DNA of 64,000 bases, from assembly GCA_026874595.1 (NCBI GenBank), contig CM049322.1, positions 7,988,900 to 8,052,899 on the forward strand. Reading direction: 5' to 3'. A model generated the notes under the pieces. It made no database searches, was not told the DNA's origin, and saw only the letters and a program-made list of their open reading frames with translations. Positions 23,330-35,862 of the stretch are shown here, one piece after another (the first letter of the stretch is position 1; every line of letters begins with the position of its first letter). The DNA comes from Sipunculus nudus (lineage: Eukaryota; Annelida; Sipuncula; Golfingiida; Sipunculidae). The position numbers and the translations under genes are program-made.

Positions 23330-24640
23330 AAAATGCATGTTTTTCGCCTGAATGTTTACTGCGCACTTGTAACATGTACAATGTCTGTATGCCGACCCGT
23401 ATGTATGATATTATGTTTGTCCAAAATGTACAGTCTCCGTAAGTCGCTCGTATAAGTATTATGAGATGATATATAACGCTGCGTGTACGCGTATTGCTTA
23501 TGTACAACTCACAACTGCTTGTGTGGCACCCATCTGCTAATCCCCATGGGTAATATGTAACACGTCTGAAGATTATGCGAGTGTCAGTGTTTGTTTGTAG
23601 GGGTATTTAACACACACAGACCCACGCGAATACACACATATATATATGTATATATATATATATATATAGATTTATATATATATAGACATGTGAAATATAA
23701 TACATAAAACATGTACACTGGATACATTTCGAACGTCAGGCACTCTAGGTAACCTATGCACTGAGCACTGCACAGATGTTTAACCGGTACGATGCCTGCA
23801 TATTCTCTGTATACGCATTGCGTATGTGTGACCTGTACACTACCTGTATATTTGAACTGCGTATGTATCAAGTGTCCAGTGCCTGAATGTCATCCATATG
23901 CGTTTTGCGTATTTATATAACTTTTCACACTGCCTGTATTTCACCCATATGCACTTTTGAGTATTTTGTATTCTTTGAAACTGCCTGCATGTGTTCCGTA
24001 GCATTGTTACCTATGTAAATCCAGTGTATCGCATGTTTTTCGTCCAAACCCTCACTGATACCGCCTTTATCTCACAAGCATGTGCCATCTGTATTTATAA
24101 CCTTAACTGCTATAAAATGCTTGTTAAGTCCCGTATCCGCCTGTTGCACGTGTAATCTATACTACATTGCAATTGCATTTTTGCCACAAGACGCCTATGC
24201 TATGCTACGAACGTGTACGGTTTATGTAACTCTGTAGTATGTATGTTTGGTGTGTTTAACCTCTAAACTAACTTTATTTTACGGGTATGCGTACTGCGTA
24301 TACTGCGTATACTGCGTATGTATAACCTGGTGACTGCCCCTGTGTCATGAATATGTATAACCTGGTGACTGCCCCTGTGTCACGAACATGTGTACTGGTA
24401 ATGTCAATCTTTTACATGGCCGGTTTTTGTTTCGTATGAGTACTGAAATTGCCTCTATATCTTTGGCTTACGAGCTTCGTATATACATCCCCTAGACAGC
24501 ACTGTGTTACAGGTGCCCCTTTTTATTGTGTGCACAAGTCTTACAGATGTATTTTTTTATTGTGTGACACGGGCGTAACTCGTGTTGTAGCGGACTCGCC
24601 TGTCTGGGTGTTGCACTCTCAGTTTAATCCGTACTGGTTG
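23330..24640. repeat. Highly degenerate minisatellite, roughly 50-bp period
   Basis: A loose unit with 'ACTGCCTGTAT', 'CACCCATATGCGTTTTGCGTAT' and 'ATAACCT' recurs across about 1.3 kb. The GCCTG word falls at 23881, 23932 and 23983 (exact 51-bp steps), with irregular spacing elsewhere. Near 24316-24390 a 35-bp subunit (ATGTATAACCTGGTGACTGC...) is duplicated almost perfectly, and ACTGCGTAT is tripled at 24290-24318. This looks like an old array decaying outside a small recently expanded island. Confidence 0.6.
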
Positions 24641-27600
24641 AACTCTCGCGGAATGTAACAGCTCGCTGCCTTGCCTGTCTCGAATGTTCGCGTCTGTGCA
24701 TGTGTATTGTTCTTTTTGATTGTTCGTGAAAGGGAATTTTCTAGAGTTTTCGGATGAAAGGTTATAAACAGGAGCTGTGTTTTAAAGCCGATAGAGAGGT
24801 GAGAGAATATTCCAGCGGACACAGAAGCGGGTACATCAGTTAGTGGGACCTATTCCGATAAGTGCGGCTATAATAGATTTTCTTCAGATTTTCTTCCTGA
24901 TTTGTGACGAATCTTATTTGGTCTTCAGTCAGTTAAATGCGGGATTGTTACAAGAGCATGACATTGGACTGTTATTCTCTGAGGGAATTATTGTGAAATG
25001 TTCGTCCGGCTTATACATTTTAAAGAACTTGTCGCTGTGACAGTGGTGGTATCCAGGTACTGTGTACTTTGTTTATTAGACTGTGTGATGATATTGATTT
25101 GCTGTAATACGGTTGTTGTACTGTGTAATTGTATTGATTTAGTGTATTGTAATGTTAGGGTTGTTTTAAGAACAAATTATAGTTATTTGTTAACAAAAAA
25201 CACTGACTTCTTTATTCATTCCCCTAAAATTTAACGCTGCCTAGTGTTACAGAAAATTTTTGGTAATGATGTTTCCAATGTTCCACTTAAGCTTGCTTTA
25301 AATAACAAGGGAAAATATTGGACCCTCGCCTTCAAGTGTATCCTTCGCTTTAAAGGGTAATTGTGCCACGATATAAGATATCAATGGAAAATTTTTATCA
25401 TGTTTTTCTCTAATACATTGATTTGACGACAGGTGCCCAATGGAGAAAAACAATTTATTTAGTAGACAGTTAAGCGTTCCAAGCAAACAACGTATAAAGG
25501 ACTTGTGTCGAACAAAATTGATTTCCATATTTCACGGATAAACACATAGGGGCAATTTTTCATCACACTAAATGACTGCGTGCAGGGTAACATTGCAATG
25601 CGCTGATAACCTTTAGCTGCATGGTCCTTATCTTGTCTTATTTTACCAGCAATGTCATACCTGACATGTGTAAACATTAAGTTCTCAAGACAACCTTGAT
25701 ACATGAGTGGGGAATTAATCCACCGTTCAAAAACAACTCAGTCAGTGCGTGTGCATCAAATAAAGAAAGAAATTTTTGCAGACTAGGTCAGTTTAATTAA
25801 CCACCCCCATTTAAAATAAATCTTGGCCATAGGTCTTAGGAAAGTATGGCCTGAAAAAGGCCAACAATTGATGCACAAAAATTTTGATTTAAGGCCTTAA
25901 CCACCAACCATATTCTTAAGTCTTGCATTGTGCTGAATAAAATATGACATTAATTGTTTCGGGAACCGGAGTTTGTGACGTATGAGGTAAGCCAGTCGGT
26001 AAGGTTCCTTTTCCTAAATAATTAAAGCAAGTGTAATAACAATAAGATAAAAAAAAATGTTTTTTTCGGAGATATTTAACACAAGACCATGTGAAGGGCA
26101 AGTAATTTTTGGAAATTTTGTAATTTTGGGATGCAGAATAAGGAATATCCACAGGACATGGAATCCTTGGTTTTTATCATATTTTTTTTTTATTTTATTT
26201 GAAGTCATTTGTCTTTAAGTAGAATTCAAAAATGAATAGAGACCTCTTTAATCATTAATCATTCTGATATTTATTTTCTTATAGCAATAAAAATTCATAC
26301 ATCCGCTTCATCAATGAGGATAATAGAATATATCTTATATATTCACGGTATCATGCTGTGAAACGATTAAATAGATTGAACAACAGTGGTTGAACTTGAA
26401 TTTTTATTGCATTATAACGTGCCCGTGTTTTATCCATCCTGCATGCACCAAATATACTGCACTTTGGCATATCACTCGGGATCACCTCATGATTAAAAAA
26501 TTAAGGTTATCGCTTGATACATAAACAGAGCTCGCTCTAAGAACATAACGCGTAGCAATTAATTTGCCTATTGGCAACACATATCGAGCCCGTATAGAGG
26601 TCTATGCTTGTGTTGATGTGTGTGCTCGTGGCAATAGGAAACTCTCTCTGTCGTTTCAATGAATGCCTGCTTTAAAAATGCATGACTCGAAAGAATAAGG
26701 TTGTAATCCCACAAACATCTTTTTACACTGAAACGGAGCGTGAACACCACGTTGTACATATTCAATACAAATGATGAAATGCATGAAACACAGCTGGAAA
26801 GACAAGGGGAGATAGACAGGGAAAGAGAACACTGAACATATTAACTCATCAATTCATAAACTCTGATGAATAAAAACTAATCAAACTGACAATGCTCTAA
26901 GGGAGTAGTTTTCACAGAAAAAAAACTGCTCAACATGATCAGTTTCGTACTTGAAAAGTCATGAATGTGGGCATTTTGCAAGAAATAAGCTACCCAGATT
27001 GAGGAGTTTATAAGTAGTTAAACAAGATTCCTACTCAGACTGACCACACTCAAGGGGCTATAAACTGCTTGTATTGAGCAGTCTAATTTGACTATAATGA
27101 GTGGCACTGTATATCGGACAGATTTTAACTTCCGGCTAGGTTATATTTTAACCATGCTAGTTTTTATTGTGTTCAATGTGCAGGATTCCGAAAAATAACT
27201 ACCTAACCAATATCATAGGCACAGGATTACATCCTGGTTAGATATTACAAAACTCTGAGGGGGGCGTACTCTGTAAAATATGTGGTATCATAAAAGTAAA
27301 AACAATAATACGAGCTGAGGGAACTTAGATTTATTTTAAATAAGATAAAAAGATTAATCAAATATACTACAGATGTGGAAATCAGAACATGCATAAGTAT
27401 ATATAGTATTGAGAATCGATTCTCTCATTGGGAAAGTTGACACGCATGGATCTGTCGCCGCAGCTTCTGTTCAGCACCAGAATTGTTCATGACTTTGCAT
27501 CACATTCTAGGTCAACATGTATCGCCGCAATATACGTAAGGAGACACACGACGATATCCTGACCAATATACAAGTATATTGGTATGCATTAAGAATATAT

Positions 27601-28518
27601 ATATATTGAACTCATACTCCCACACATACACACACTGACTTAATGTTTACATCAGCTCACCGTTTCAGGGGTTAAGTATATGACCTCTGACTTGATACCG
27701 CCGCCTGCAGTTCTCAGCTGATACTGTTATATGAACAAGCGTGCTGGTTCCTCATGCTGTGTACGAATAGGATGTATCACAGGATATGGAAGTGTCTAGT
27801 ACCTTGTACTCATAGAGTTTCATGAACTAAGAACTAGAACATATGAAGTGCTAGCCACCAACCCAAAAATATAAAATAAGTCTTCCAGTATGGTTCATAT
27901 AACCACATATTAAGTCATTGTGTTGTTATGTTGATTATTAATTCGTTAATGTTATATCCTTTTCAATTACTTTAGATCAAAAGTGACTCAGCACACTTAC
28001 AGTATTGAAACAGTATTATATTGGTAGCTGAATATTAATACGTAATAAATTCTAAATAGACTTACTTCAGTTCATGGTACACATCTCTTCAGTCACACAG
28101 CGACTAGACGTCCAGAGCCCTCTCCAGTAGATTTGGATTTTGACGCCAATGAACAAGTTACAAACTGGGAACGGTGGAACTCCAATTATATAGCATGATG
28201 AATCTCTGAGTGAAGTTCCTGCTAAACTCATCATGTTGAGTAGTCTAGTCCTCCGAGATGAGAAGTAATAGTTTATTTGCAAAGAAAGAGTTAGTAAGTA
28301 AAACTACTCATGTCGATGACCTTAAAAGTTTCACGTGTTTTCAGTGTGAGAGAGAGACCCGAGGTAGATTCAAAATGTTATGGTAACTTTTCACTTAAGG
28401 ATTTACTTTATCGCGCTTATTTAACAGTCGAGGAACCAATTATCATATTTTTGAATCGATCATAATGTATATGTATAGATCATTAATTTGAAGCATTTGT
28501 CTTAATATACCCAAATAG
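24641..28518. other. Long intergenic stretch, no gene recognised
   Basis: AT-rich. A segment at about 25590-25920 shares words with 34150-34450, including a 21-bp 'GCAATGCGCTGATAACCTTTA' match and nearby TAGGTCT...AAGTATGGC, so an old shared repeat is likely. Short open frames show no recognisable domain. Confidence 0.45.
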
Positions 28519-28660
28519 GATGACCCTAAACGTCCTGCATACCAACGAAAACTCAAGACGCCCAGAAGCGGCCATAAAAACTTGAGGGAGAAAATGCATA
28601 TTGCTCCTCATCCAAGGAGGAGGCAAAGTGCTGCCATCGTGAAAGTACCATGCACGCACG
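28519..28660 (+). CDS. Orphan exon-like open stretch, unknown product (tentative)
   Basis: Between an AAATAG acceptor and a CACG/GTAAC donor the frame is open for 47 codons plus one base. It starts DDPKRPAYQRKLKTPRSGHK, is strongly basic and proline-containing, and ends ...VKVPCTHG. Composition differs from the AT-rich surroundings. Phase (0 to 1) and length (142 nt) happen to equal NLR2 exon 3, but the peptide does not align with a CARD. No partner exons were identified and the pyrimidine tract is weak. It may be a real exon of an unrecognised gene, a relic or chance. Its 3' half is duplicated at about 30495. Confidence 0.3.
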
Positions 28661-30087
28661 GTAACAACCTCCTGATTTTGTTTGAGATAAATATGTTTTA
28701 CCTGTATAGTTCATTTATAGTACATCTATATGGTAGTTCCGTCAGGACATACAGACAGGAGCTTTGTTATGAAAGGACTTGGCGGTGTATGATCTGGATG
28801 GAAAAGTCTGTTTTAAAATCAACATAATTATGATTTTGTCAGGGTGTGTTGACCTTGTCATCGATGAAGGCCTTGCATTGATGGAACTGTATCCCGCCTA
28901 GCTAAATGTCAAATGTTTAGTGAGGGCGTGCAGTGAAAAGGCTCCACATCCTGTATACTCATAATTTGAAAGGCCTGACAAGTACGAACTTTCAGCTCAA
29001 GACTATCCAGATTTAATCATACGTCCATATTGTTCATATACGGTGCTGGAAATATGTACAGCTTTGTAAATGGAACATACAGGCAATAACTTTCTTAACT
29101 CCTATACGCAAGCTAGCGGTACAGCCTGAAATAAAGTGCAAGGGAATAATGTTAATGGCTAAAATCCATTTCATGAGCCGTCACCATCAAAATTTATTTT
29201 TACATTAGGTACATTGTTTCCACATTCATATATTTCATATTTCGGTATTAAATCTCGGGTAAAGATTTTTTTTGGTTGTTCTTATGCTTACCTAACAAAT
29301 GAGGTATGCAGTAATAGATCATAAAAGATTGAGTATCAGTGGGATTAGAAATGCATCATTTTATCAAACTTAACACCACCCATACTTGTAAAAATCTTCC
29401 ATTTCTTCATATCTAAGAGTTCGATTATTCTGAATATATTCTCAATATGAGACCTCTAGCACGTATATATCCAGGCAATCAGACCCGACGCCAGGGTGAT
29501 TAGCAATCAATCTAGGTTGGTGCCGATCATGATGGAGTTTCGATAATACTATATGGTCCATTTGCATTACCACAGCCCAACAGGAAGGATTCTAGGGTAT
29601 ACAATTATAATTACAAGAAATTCATATTGTATCTCATACATAATATGGAAAACAATTACAATTATCCTTTCCTTGTTTATGTTAAAACTATTTTTTCAGG
29701 CTAATATATTATTACAGTAGATTTATAATAACAAGAGAATACATCTTTCGATATCCACTCCTAGGATAAAACGTGTTTGGAATAATTCAATATGGACCTG
29801 GGAAAGCAAAATCATCATGAGCCACTTAACATTCATTCATTTTATATGTCAAAGAGCATCATTGTAGTCTGCCTAAATGCCAATTAAATTTGTCTGATGT
29901 GTATTTAATGGAACCAAAGAAAATCTTATTTTTCTTTCATCCGTGAAGATACTTGACTTTGTTTGATATATCAATGATATGCAGATCGCGCCCAGATTCT
30001 CTTTAAGTTGGTGTACACTATTTAATAAAAACTCACCACAGGCGCATTCAAATTATGATCTGTCTTGCCGAACGTACTGCGAAACGA

Positions 30088-30177
<90 letters not shown>

Positions 30178-30494
30178 CTGAAGAAAATAACACTGTAAAT
30201 TCACTACAGTCTGTTTCACGGGATGCGACCCGATCATTAGGTGAATGTTGTTAGAATGAAGAGATACATATATGTGGGACATTGTACTTTGCACATGAAA
30301 CACGGGATCACTTCACGATAAAGTTAAAGATTATCGACCGATCAAAATAAGTTTATTTTCCAGTAGCGTGGCATATAGTGCAGTACTTTTCCGTGTGTGT
30401 GTGTGTGTACCTGTTTATAGACGCTTGGTTGGGTGATTCTTCATGTATGTATGTATGTATGTATGTATGTATGTACGTGTGTATGTGTCTGTGT
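28588..30494. repeat. Local tandem duplication, left unit (about 1.9 kb)
   Basis: It begins GAGAAAATGCATATTGCTCC (28588) and ends at TCTGTGTG (30494). The first 233 bp and the last 570 bp recur in the same order at 30495-31258, with rare substitutions. The middle, about 28821-29924, is absent from the right unit. Confidence 0.85.
30092..30171. repeat. (TA)n microsatellite
   Basis: About 40 TA units. The duplicated counterpart at 30894-30940 has about 24 units, so length changed after duplication. Confidence 0.92.
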
Positions 30495-30890
30495 GAGAAA
30501 ATGCATATTGCTCCTCATCCAAGGAGGAGGCAAAGTGCTGCCATCGTGAAAGTACCATGCACGCACGGTAAACAACCTCATGATTTTGTTTGAGATAAAT
30601 ATGTTTTACCTGTATAGTTCATTTATAGTACATCTATATGGTAGTTCCGTCAGGACATACAGACAGGAGCTTTGTTATGAAAGGACTTGGCGGTGTATGA
30701 TCTGGATGGAAAAGTCTGTTTTAAAATCTTATTTTTCTTTCATCCGTGAAGATACTTGACTTTGTTTGATATATCAATGATATGCAGATCGCGCCCAGAT
30801 TCTCTTTAAGTTGGTGTACACTATTTAATAAAAACTCACCACAGGCGCATTCAAATTATGATCTGTCTTGCCGAACGTACTGCGAAACGA

Positions 30891-30946
<56 letters not shown>

Positions 30947-31258
30947 CTGAAGAAAATAACACTGTAAATTCACTACAGTCTGTTTCACGGGATGCGACCC
31001 GATCATTAGGTGAATGTTGTTAGAATCAAGAGATACATATATGTGGGACATTGTACTTTGCACATGAAACACGGGATCACTTCACGATAAAGTTAAAGAT
31101 TATCGACTGATCAAAATAAGTTTATTTTCCAGTAGCGTGGCATATTGTGCAGTACTTTTCCGTGTGTGTGTGTGTGTGTACCTGTTTATAGACGCTTGGT
31201 TGGGTGATTCTTCATGTATGTATGTATGTATGTATGTACGTGTGTATGTGTCTGTGTG
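30495..31258. repeat. Local tandem duplication, right unit with internal deletion
   Basis: A near-identical copy of 28588-28820 is joined directly to a copy of 29925-30494 at the shared word AAAATC (about 30725-30730), where about 1.1 kb is missing. The unit abuts the first one exactly at the end of a TGTA/TGTG-rich tract, so it is a tandem duplication. (TGTA)n tracts lie at 30444-30476 and 31215-31240. Confidence 0.85.
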
Positions 31259-31493
31259 TATGTTTTGGTGTGTATGCCCATGTTTGTATGTGTGTCTGTG
31301 TATGTGTCTGTGTATGTGTCTATGCGTGAATATTCGTCTATGTGTGTATGCGTGTCTATGAGACTGTCTATATGTTTATGTGCTATGTGTATATGTATGT
31401 CTGTGTATATGTCTATGTGTGCATGTGCGCCTATACGTGTAGGTGTCTATGTGTATGTTTATGTTTGCATGTATATTTGTGTGTGTAATTTCG

Positions 31494-31695
31494 ATTTTGG
31501 TGGTATGATTTATAAATGATTAAGAAACTATATTTATATCCCCTAATCTTTTTGTACCTGGTATACGCACCTGGGTGCTTACCAGTTTGAAGGTGGGCGG
31601 ACAAAACCGGATTGTTCACATGATTAGAAAACACAATATGCTAGCCCCTGCAAACATCATATTTTGTCGGAGACCAAAATTATGTATTATCATCT
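31494..31695 (+). repeat. Family D dispersed repeat, copy 1
   Basis: 'TTTTTGTACCTGGTATACG', 'GAAGGTGGGCGGACAAAACC', 'GATTGTTCACATGAT' and 'AAACATCATATTTTGTCGG' recur in order at 35190-35405. The copies are diverged by substitutions and small indels. Confidence 0.65.
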
Positions 31696-32480
31696 CGGAG
31701 AAACGTGGAGGTTCAGCTTTTATTATTGCTTAGAACAATTACAAAACAGCGATGAATATAATTAGAATTTATGTGGCTATGATAATTTTTCACAAACGCG
31801 ATGTTGAGATGAATAGATGACCTTGAACTTTCACAAAACTCAAGATTTTTGGCAAGCAATAAATATAAAGAAAAAAAGAAAGAGAGAAAGAATATTGAAT
31901 TTGTAAAACAAATAAATTATATAAATATGATTTTTATATAAAATACTCTGTGTTTTTTTTTTTTTGGTGAAATTGTCCCGGTGCGCGTTCTCGCAGGGTT
32001 TTTGTGAGGGAGCATTAAACAATTGTTTGGCGTATTTTGGGGGCGGATGTTTATAATTTAGTATTAATATATATTAATATTAATAATATATATATATTTT
32101 GTGGTTGGCCCATGATAGTGTGAAAAATTGGCTTGGAAATGAGTGTTTATGGTGTTGAGCTAGGATGACTTTTTTGCAGAATATTCCGACGCGGGGTAAA
32201 TAAAAATGTATGTATAATTATGTAATAAATATGTTTGTACATATATCTGGTTACTTTTTATCCGAGGAGATTTGAGAGGCAGGTTTGAAGGCCTGGGCTA
32301 TTTTTGTGGCCTCTCGGCAGGCACTTGGCCGCGGCGGGAAATGTCGTATATGCTTGTGTTTGTGTTTAGTTTCACGGAGCAAATTTTGGGTAAAATCATA
32401 TGTTTGAGTATATGTGCGAGTCTGACGGTGTTTGGAGTTAGCAGAATTTTCCGGGTCATTTTTGGGGTGTGCGGGAGTTA
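31696..32480. other. Intergenic, nothing recognised
   Basis: Includes an AT palindromic stretch near 32062-32096 (TATTAATATATATTAATATTAATA). No gene recognised. Confidence 0.45.
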
Positions 32481-32481
32481 T

Positions 32482-32550
32482 CGGGGAAATTTTAACTCAC
32501 GACCTCCTTGCTTCGAGTCTTGTGCTCTACACCAAGACCACAGACCTCGA
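32482..32550 (-). repeat. tRNA-like sequence, probably a degenerate tRNA-derived SINE head
   Basis: On the minus strand: GTGGTCTTGGTGTAGAGCAC, then AAGACTCGAAGCAAGGAGGTCG, then TGAGTTAAAATTTCCCC. This follows the order of an A box (TGGTGTAGAGCAC), anticodon arm and B box region (GGTCGTGAGTT...), as in many tRNA-derived SINEs. The B box core GTTCGAATC is degraded to GTTAAAATT and acceptor pairing is not evident, so a functional tRNA is unlikely. Confidence 0.45.
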
Positions 32551-32984
32551 TTAACTCGTATCTTCGTGCTCTAACAGTCACACTTAACATCTGAAGGACG
32601 TGTTTTGTATCTTTATAGATGGTCTGCTACAACATGGTTCAGTGCAACATATATTCATTGAGCCTTCTCTTTGCTAGGAGAAGTAGATTGACTATGTATA
32701 CTGTTTTTAAACGCCAAAATAATCCTGCCTGATTCAATGCATGTTTCAGCACTAGGCCATATTATTGCAATAAGATGTATGAAGTCAAAATAAATGTCAT
32801 ATTGTTGCTTCTTATGGGGATTTTTGTACAGTTTACGGATTATGCAAACCGTGTTTTCGGTAGATACATTGAGACACCAAGATGATGTAACACAATGTCA
32901 GACTCCGTACAGTTATAACAAACATTCCCTAATACATCCAGGCGGTATTGCAGATTTGTATCAATCGATATCAAAAATATGAAG

Positions 32985-33544
32985 AAGTGACCCACGGGCC
33001 ATGACGCTCAGCTGACTAGGAAGACATTCACAACAGGAATTTTATCATCTGGATGGCAAAGTTTGAAGGTGGTATCCCCATTCAGCTGAAGCAATTAAAG
33101 TTCTACAAAATCAACAAGAAGAAAAAGTTTCATGATAATATATCAAGCCATTCCCACGAAATATAACCTTTTTGTGTGCAGCCCATGTATATTTTTAAGG
33201 GCATCCCTGGATGTCAAGACAGAAGATTCTAGGCACAAAAGTAAACTTTTGTCCTCTGTCCGACTCTCTGGGTGCTTAAAATGATATTGTCGAGTAATAT
33301 CGGTCACCATGACCAAATTTCAGGTTTCCATGGATATTGTACAAGACCTGTTGGCTGGTAGCACGCAAACTATAGGTCACAGTGATCTAAATGCATGTTT
33401 CCTAGGGGATTTTTCATGGACCTTCATGGGTTTTCATATAGAAGTTTCTAGGTCCGTCGGTTACGATGTGTGCCCTGTGAACGGACAGACAGACAGACAA
33501 AGAGTGATCGCTATAGCTCAGGCGACTTTCAGTCAGCTGAGCTA
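32985..33544 (-). mobile_element. Hairpin-ended dispersed repeat (family A, copy 4, full length)
   Basis: A complete minus-strand copy. On the + strand it starts AAGTGACCCACGGGCCATGACG and ends CGCTATAGCTCAGGCGACTTTCAGTCAGCTGAGCTA, the complement of the terminal hairpin. The interior includes GGTCCGTCGGTTACGATG and 'CCAGGGATGCCC'. At about 560 bp it has a single internal module set, unlike the expanded copy at 8348. The open frame at 33309-33638 is an artefact of this repeat. Confidence 0.78.
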
Positions 33545-35046
33545 CAAAATCAGCAAAGGTAAAATCTTATCATATCCAATTATAATGTTATTTATACTTT
33601 ATAGCCAGCAACACAGTATGAGGGTAGTCCGTAAATAAAACGCACAAATATAAATATATATACAAGTATATGTGTGTGTGTGTGTGGCTCATGGATGTGG
33701 GCGTGTGTGTATTGAAGGGTAGTTTTTTGAAGATCACATTTTCAAATGATGTGGTTGGGTAAATTTTTACATTGGTTTTCTATTATCAAAGACAGCTTCT
33801 TTTCAGTGTTTAAGAAATTGGTGTGCGGCAGTATTTTTTTTTTTATTTCTTCTGTTCGAATATTGATGAATGAAAAGTTTTATCAAAAACATTTTGTACT
33901 GCTCGAGGAAATCTTTGTCATACAAACAGGGCAATATGTGAGAAAGGACACTTACCTTTAATATCACCTTGGAGTAAGTGTTTATCTTGGAAAACATTCA
34001 CCTTGTTTACGCACTTGATACATCATGACTGAAAATGAATTGGTTATAATCAGGTGATACTTAAACGTCTTATCATTCAAGCAAACATGGCAACGAATAA
34101 ACACTAACCGGTACTTTATACTCCTTCACGTCACACTCAGTACTTGTGTTACTGGCTACACTGCAATGCGCTGATAACCTTTACCTGTGTGGTCTTATTA
34201 TTGGGTTTACACCAGCAACGGTACACCTGAGATAAATAAAATAACAGTAAGTCAACAGGTAACTGTACAAACATTTGTCCGCCAGTGTGTCTGCTTCTAG
34301 AATAAACGTTAAATTATGTGTTTGATAAGTCAGGTCTGTATATGATATAACATATGTCATAGGTCTAACTAAAGAAGTATGGCAGAGCCCAATAGTGGAT
34401 TCTGTCCTAAAATACCCTCCTTCAAGACCTTAACCACTTCTTCCTAAGTCATTAACTTGACATATCTATGATACATGACACAAGTCTTAACGGCAGCTCA
34501 AGTCTGAATGCTTGTGCCCTAATGATGATGAATTATGCATGATTTCATATCATCATTTTTAAATTATTCCTTATGCTAACATGACCGGTATGTCTCAGAC
34601 GCAACCCTTGTGTATTCGTAAGAATTATGTAAACATTATGTCTTAAATGCCCCCCTTAATTGTGTATCCGCAAAGCGCTGGTCTGTGCCATGTAAAAGCA
34701 CAGCTATTCAGTTCGAATGTCTGCTTGATAAATAAATTTTAAATTGCGTATTTAAAATTAAATGAAAAGCTGAAGCATTCCAAGGTTGGATACATTAATA
34801 GTGTAAACACCCTGAAACACAACGTTCTCTCAGCATTCAGTATGGCCTTAAAAATCATAAAAAACCAAGAGAGACATACACACAGCACAAAAAAGTCACA
34901 TTAACATTAATTTGCATGATCTTTCACCGACTGATTTGATTTTCGGTTAACTTTGAAAGTTGAAACAATTTATAAGATCATTACAATGTCCATGTGGTTG
35001 GAGTTTACATGATATAATGCTGCCAATGATCTGTCTCTGAATGAAG

Positions 35047-35114
<68 letters not shown>

Positions 35115-35189
35115 CATATATATTATTAACAAAGTGGTATAAGCTGTATTTTATATTTTAGTAGTAAAATTTTTATTCACGCTTCAAGA
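33545..35189. other. Intergenic; old repeat and (TA)n tract only
   Basis: Contains the sequence at about 34150-34450 related to 25590-25920, and (TA)n at 35051-35104. No gene recognised. Confidence 0.45.
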
Positions 35190-35405
35190 GTTGGTTGGTT
35201 GGTATGATTTTCACCTGATAAAGAAACGATATTTCTGTTCCCTTATCTGTTTGTACCTGGTATACGTGTTACAAATCATACACCTGCCTGCCTGCCAATG
35301 TGAAGGTTGACAGATAAAACCAGATTGCTCACGTGATCTTGAAATACATTATGCTTGCTCCTGTAAACATCATACTTTGTTGGGGCCTAAAAGTATGTAT
35401 TATTA
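35190..35405 (+). repeat. Family D dispersed repeat, copy 2
   Basis: Matches 31494-31695: 'TGTTTGTACCTGGTATACG', 'GAAGGTTGACAGATAAAACC', 'AAACATCATACTTTGTTGG'. It carries a short extra CCTGCCTGCC segment. Confidence 0.65.
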
Positions 35406-35570
35406 TAATGGGTAAGTGGTTAGTTCTCAGCGACCACAGCCAGGTGGGCATTCGGGGAAAAGGCGTCTTCAGAAAAAGAGTTTGGCCTCATAACTGCTGC
35501 GTGCCTGTGTAAAGTTTATCAAATGTTGATCGTAAGTTAACTTCAGCTTTTGAAACAACTTTCAATTCAG

Positions 35571-35664
35571 CACAGACCAAGCATTACAGGCACAATATAA
35601 AGAAAACCAGCAAGTAGCAAGAAAGAAGCTGGGGAATCTGGGTTCAGAGATACTACAAAGTAAA
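35571..35664 (+). CDS. Orphan exon-like open stretch, helical peptide (tentative)
   Basis: The acceptor TTCAATTCAG and donor AAA/GTAGGT bound 94 nt, one base plus 31 codons. The peptide TDQALQAQYKENQQVARKKL continues GNLGSEILQSK, an amphipathic, charged helix typical of coiled-coil protein, with no A/T-driven composition. It lies 2.1 kb upstream of NLR2 exon 1 on the same strand. It leaves in phase 0, whereas an acceptor at 37720 (TTGTAG) would need one base to complete a codon for the NLR2 frame, so a direct join is not in phase. It could belong to another gene or be chance. Confidence 0.3.
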
Positions 35665-35862
35665 GTAGGTGATTTCTTCTTGACTGTTACTTAATCTTGA
35701 ATCAATTTTTTCTACGTGATTACAGTTATAGTTATGCTTTGGGATATTTAACAATTATATATTACAAGTTATCTGGACTTTGTTTATATGAAAATATGAA
35801 GGAAGAGTTTCTTAGGTTCCAATGACTTTAACTCCTTGATCTCCTATTCCCTCTCTCTTTAT

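Noticed and set aside
24640-25110. Possible LTR or retroviral-type promoter (TATAAAC near 24765, GGTGGTATCC near 25045)
   Set aside because: No paired LTR, polypurine tract or gag/pol frame was found in the window.
28519-28660. Third CARD second-half exon (same 142-nt length and phase as NLR2 exon 3)
   Set aside because: The peptide lacks the LLDxL and W..F...L pattern and does not align. The equal length appears coincidental, so it is listed only as an orphan exon-like stretch.
30300-31520. Tyr/Cys/Val-rich frames (MYVCMYVC-type)
   Set aside because: They are readings of (TGTA)n and (TG)n simple repeats.
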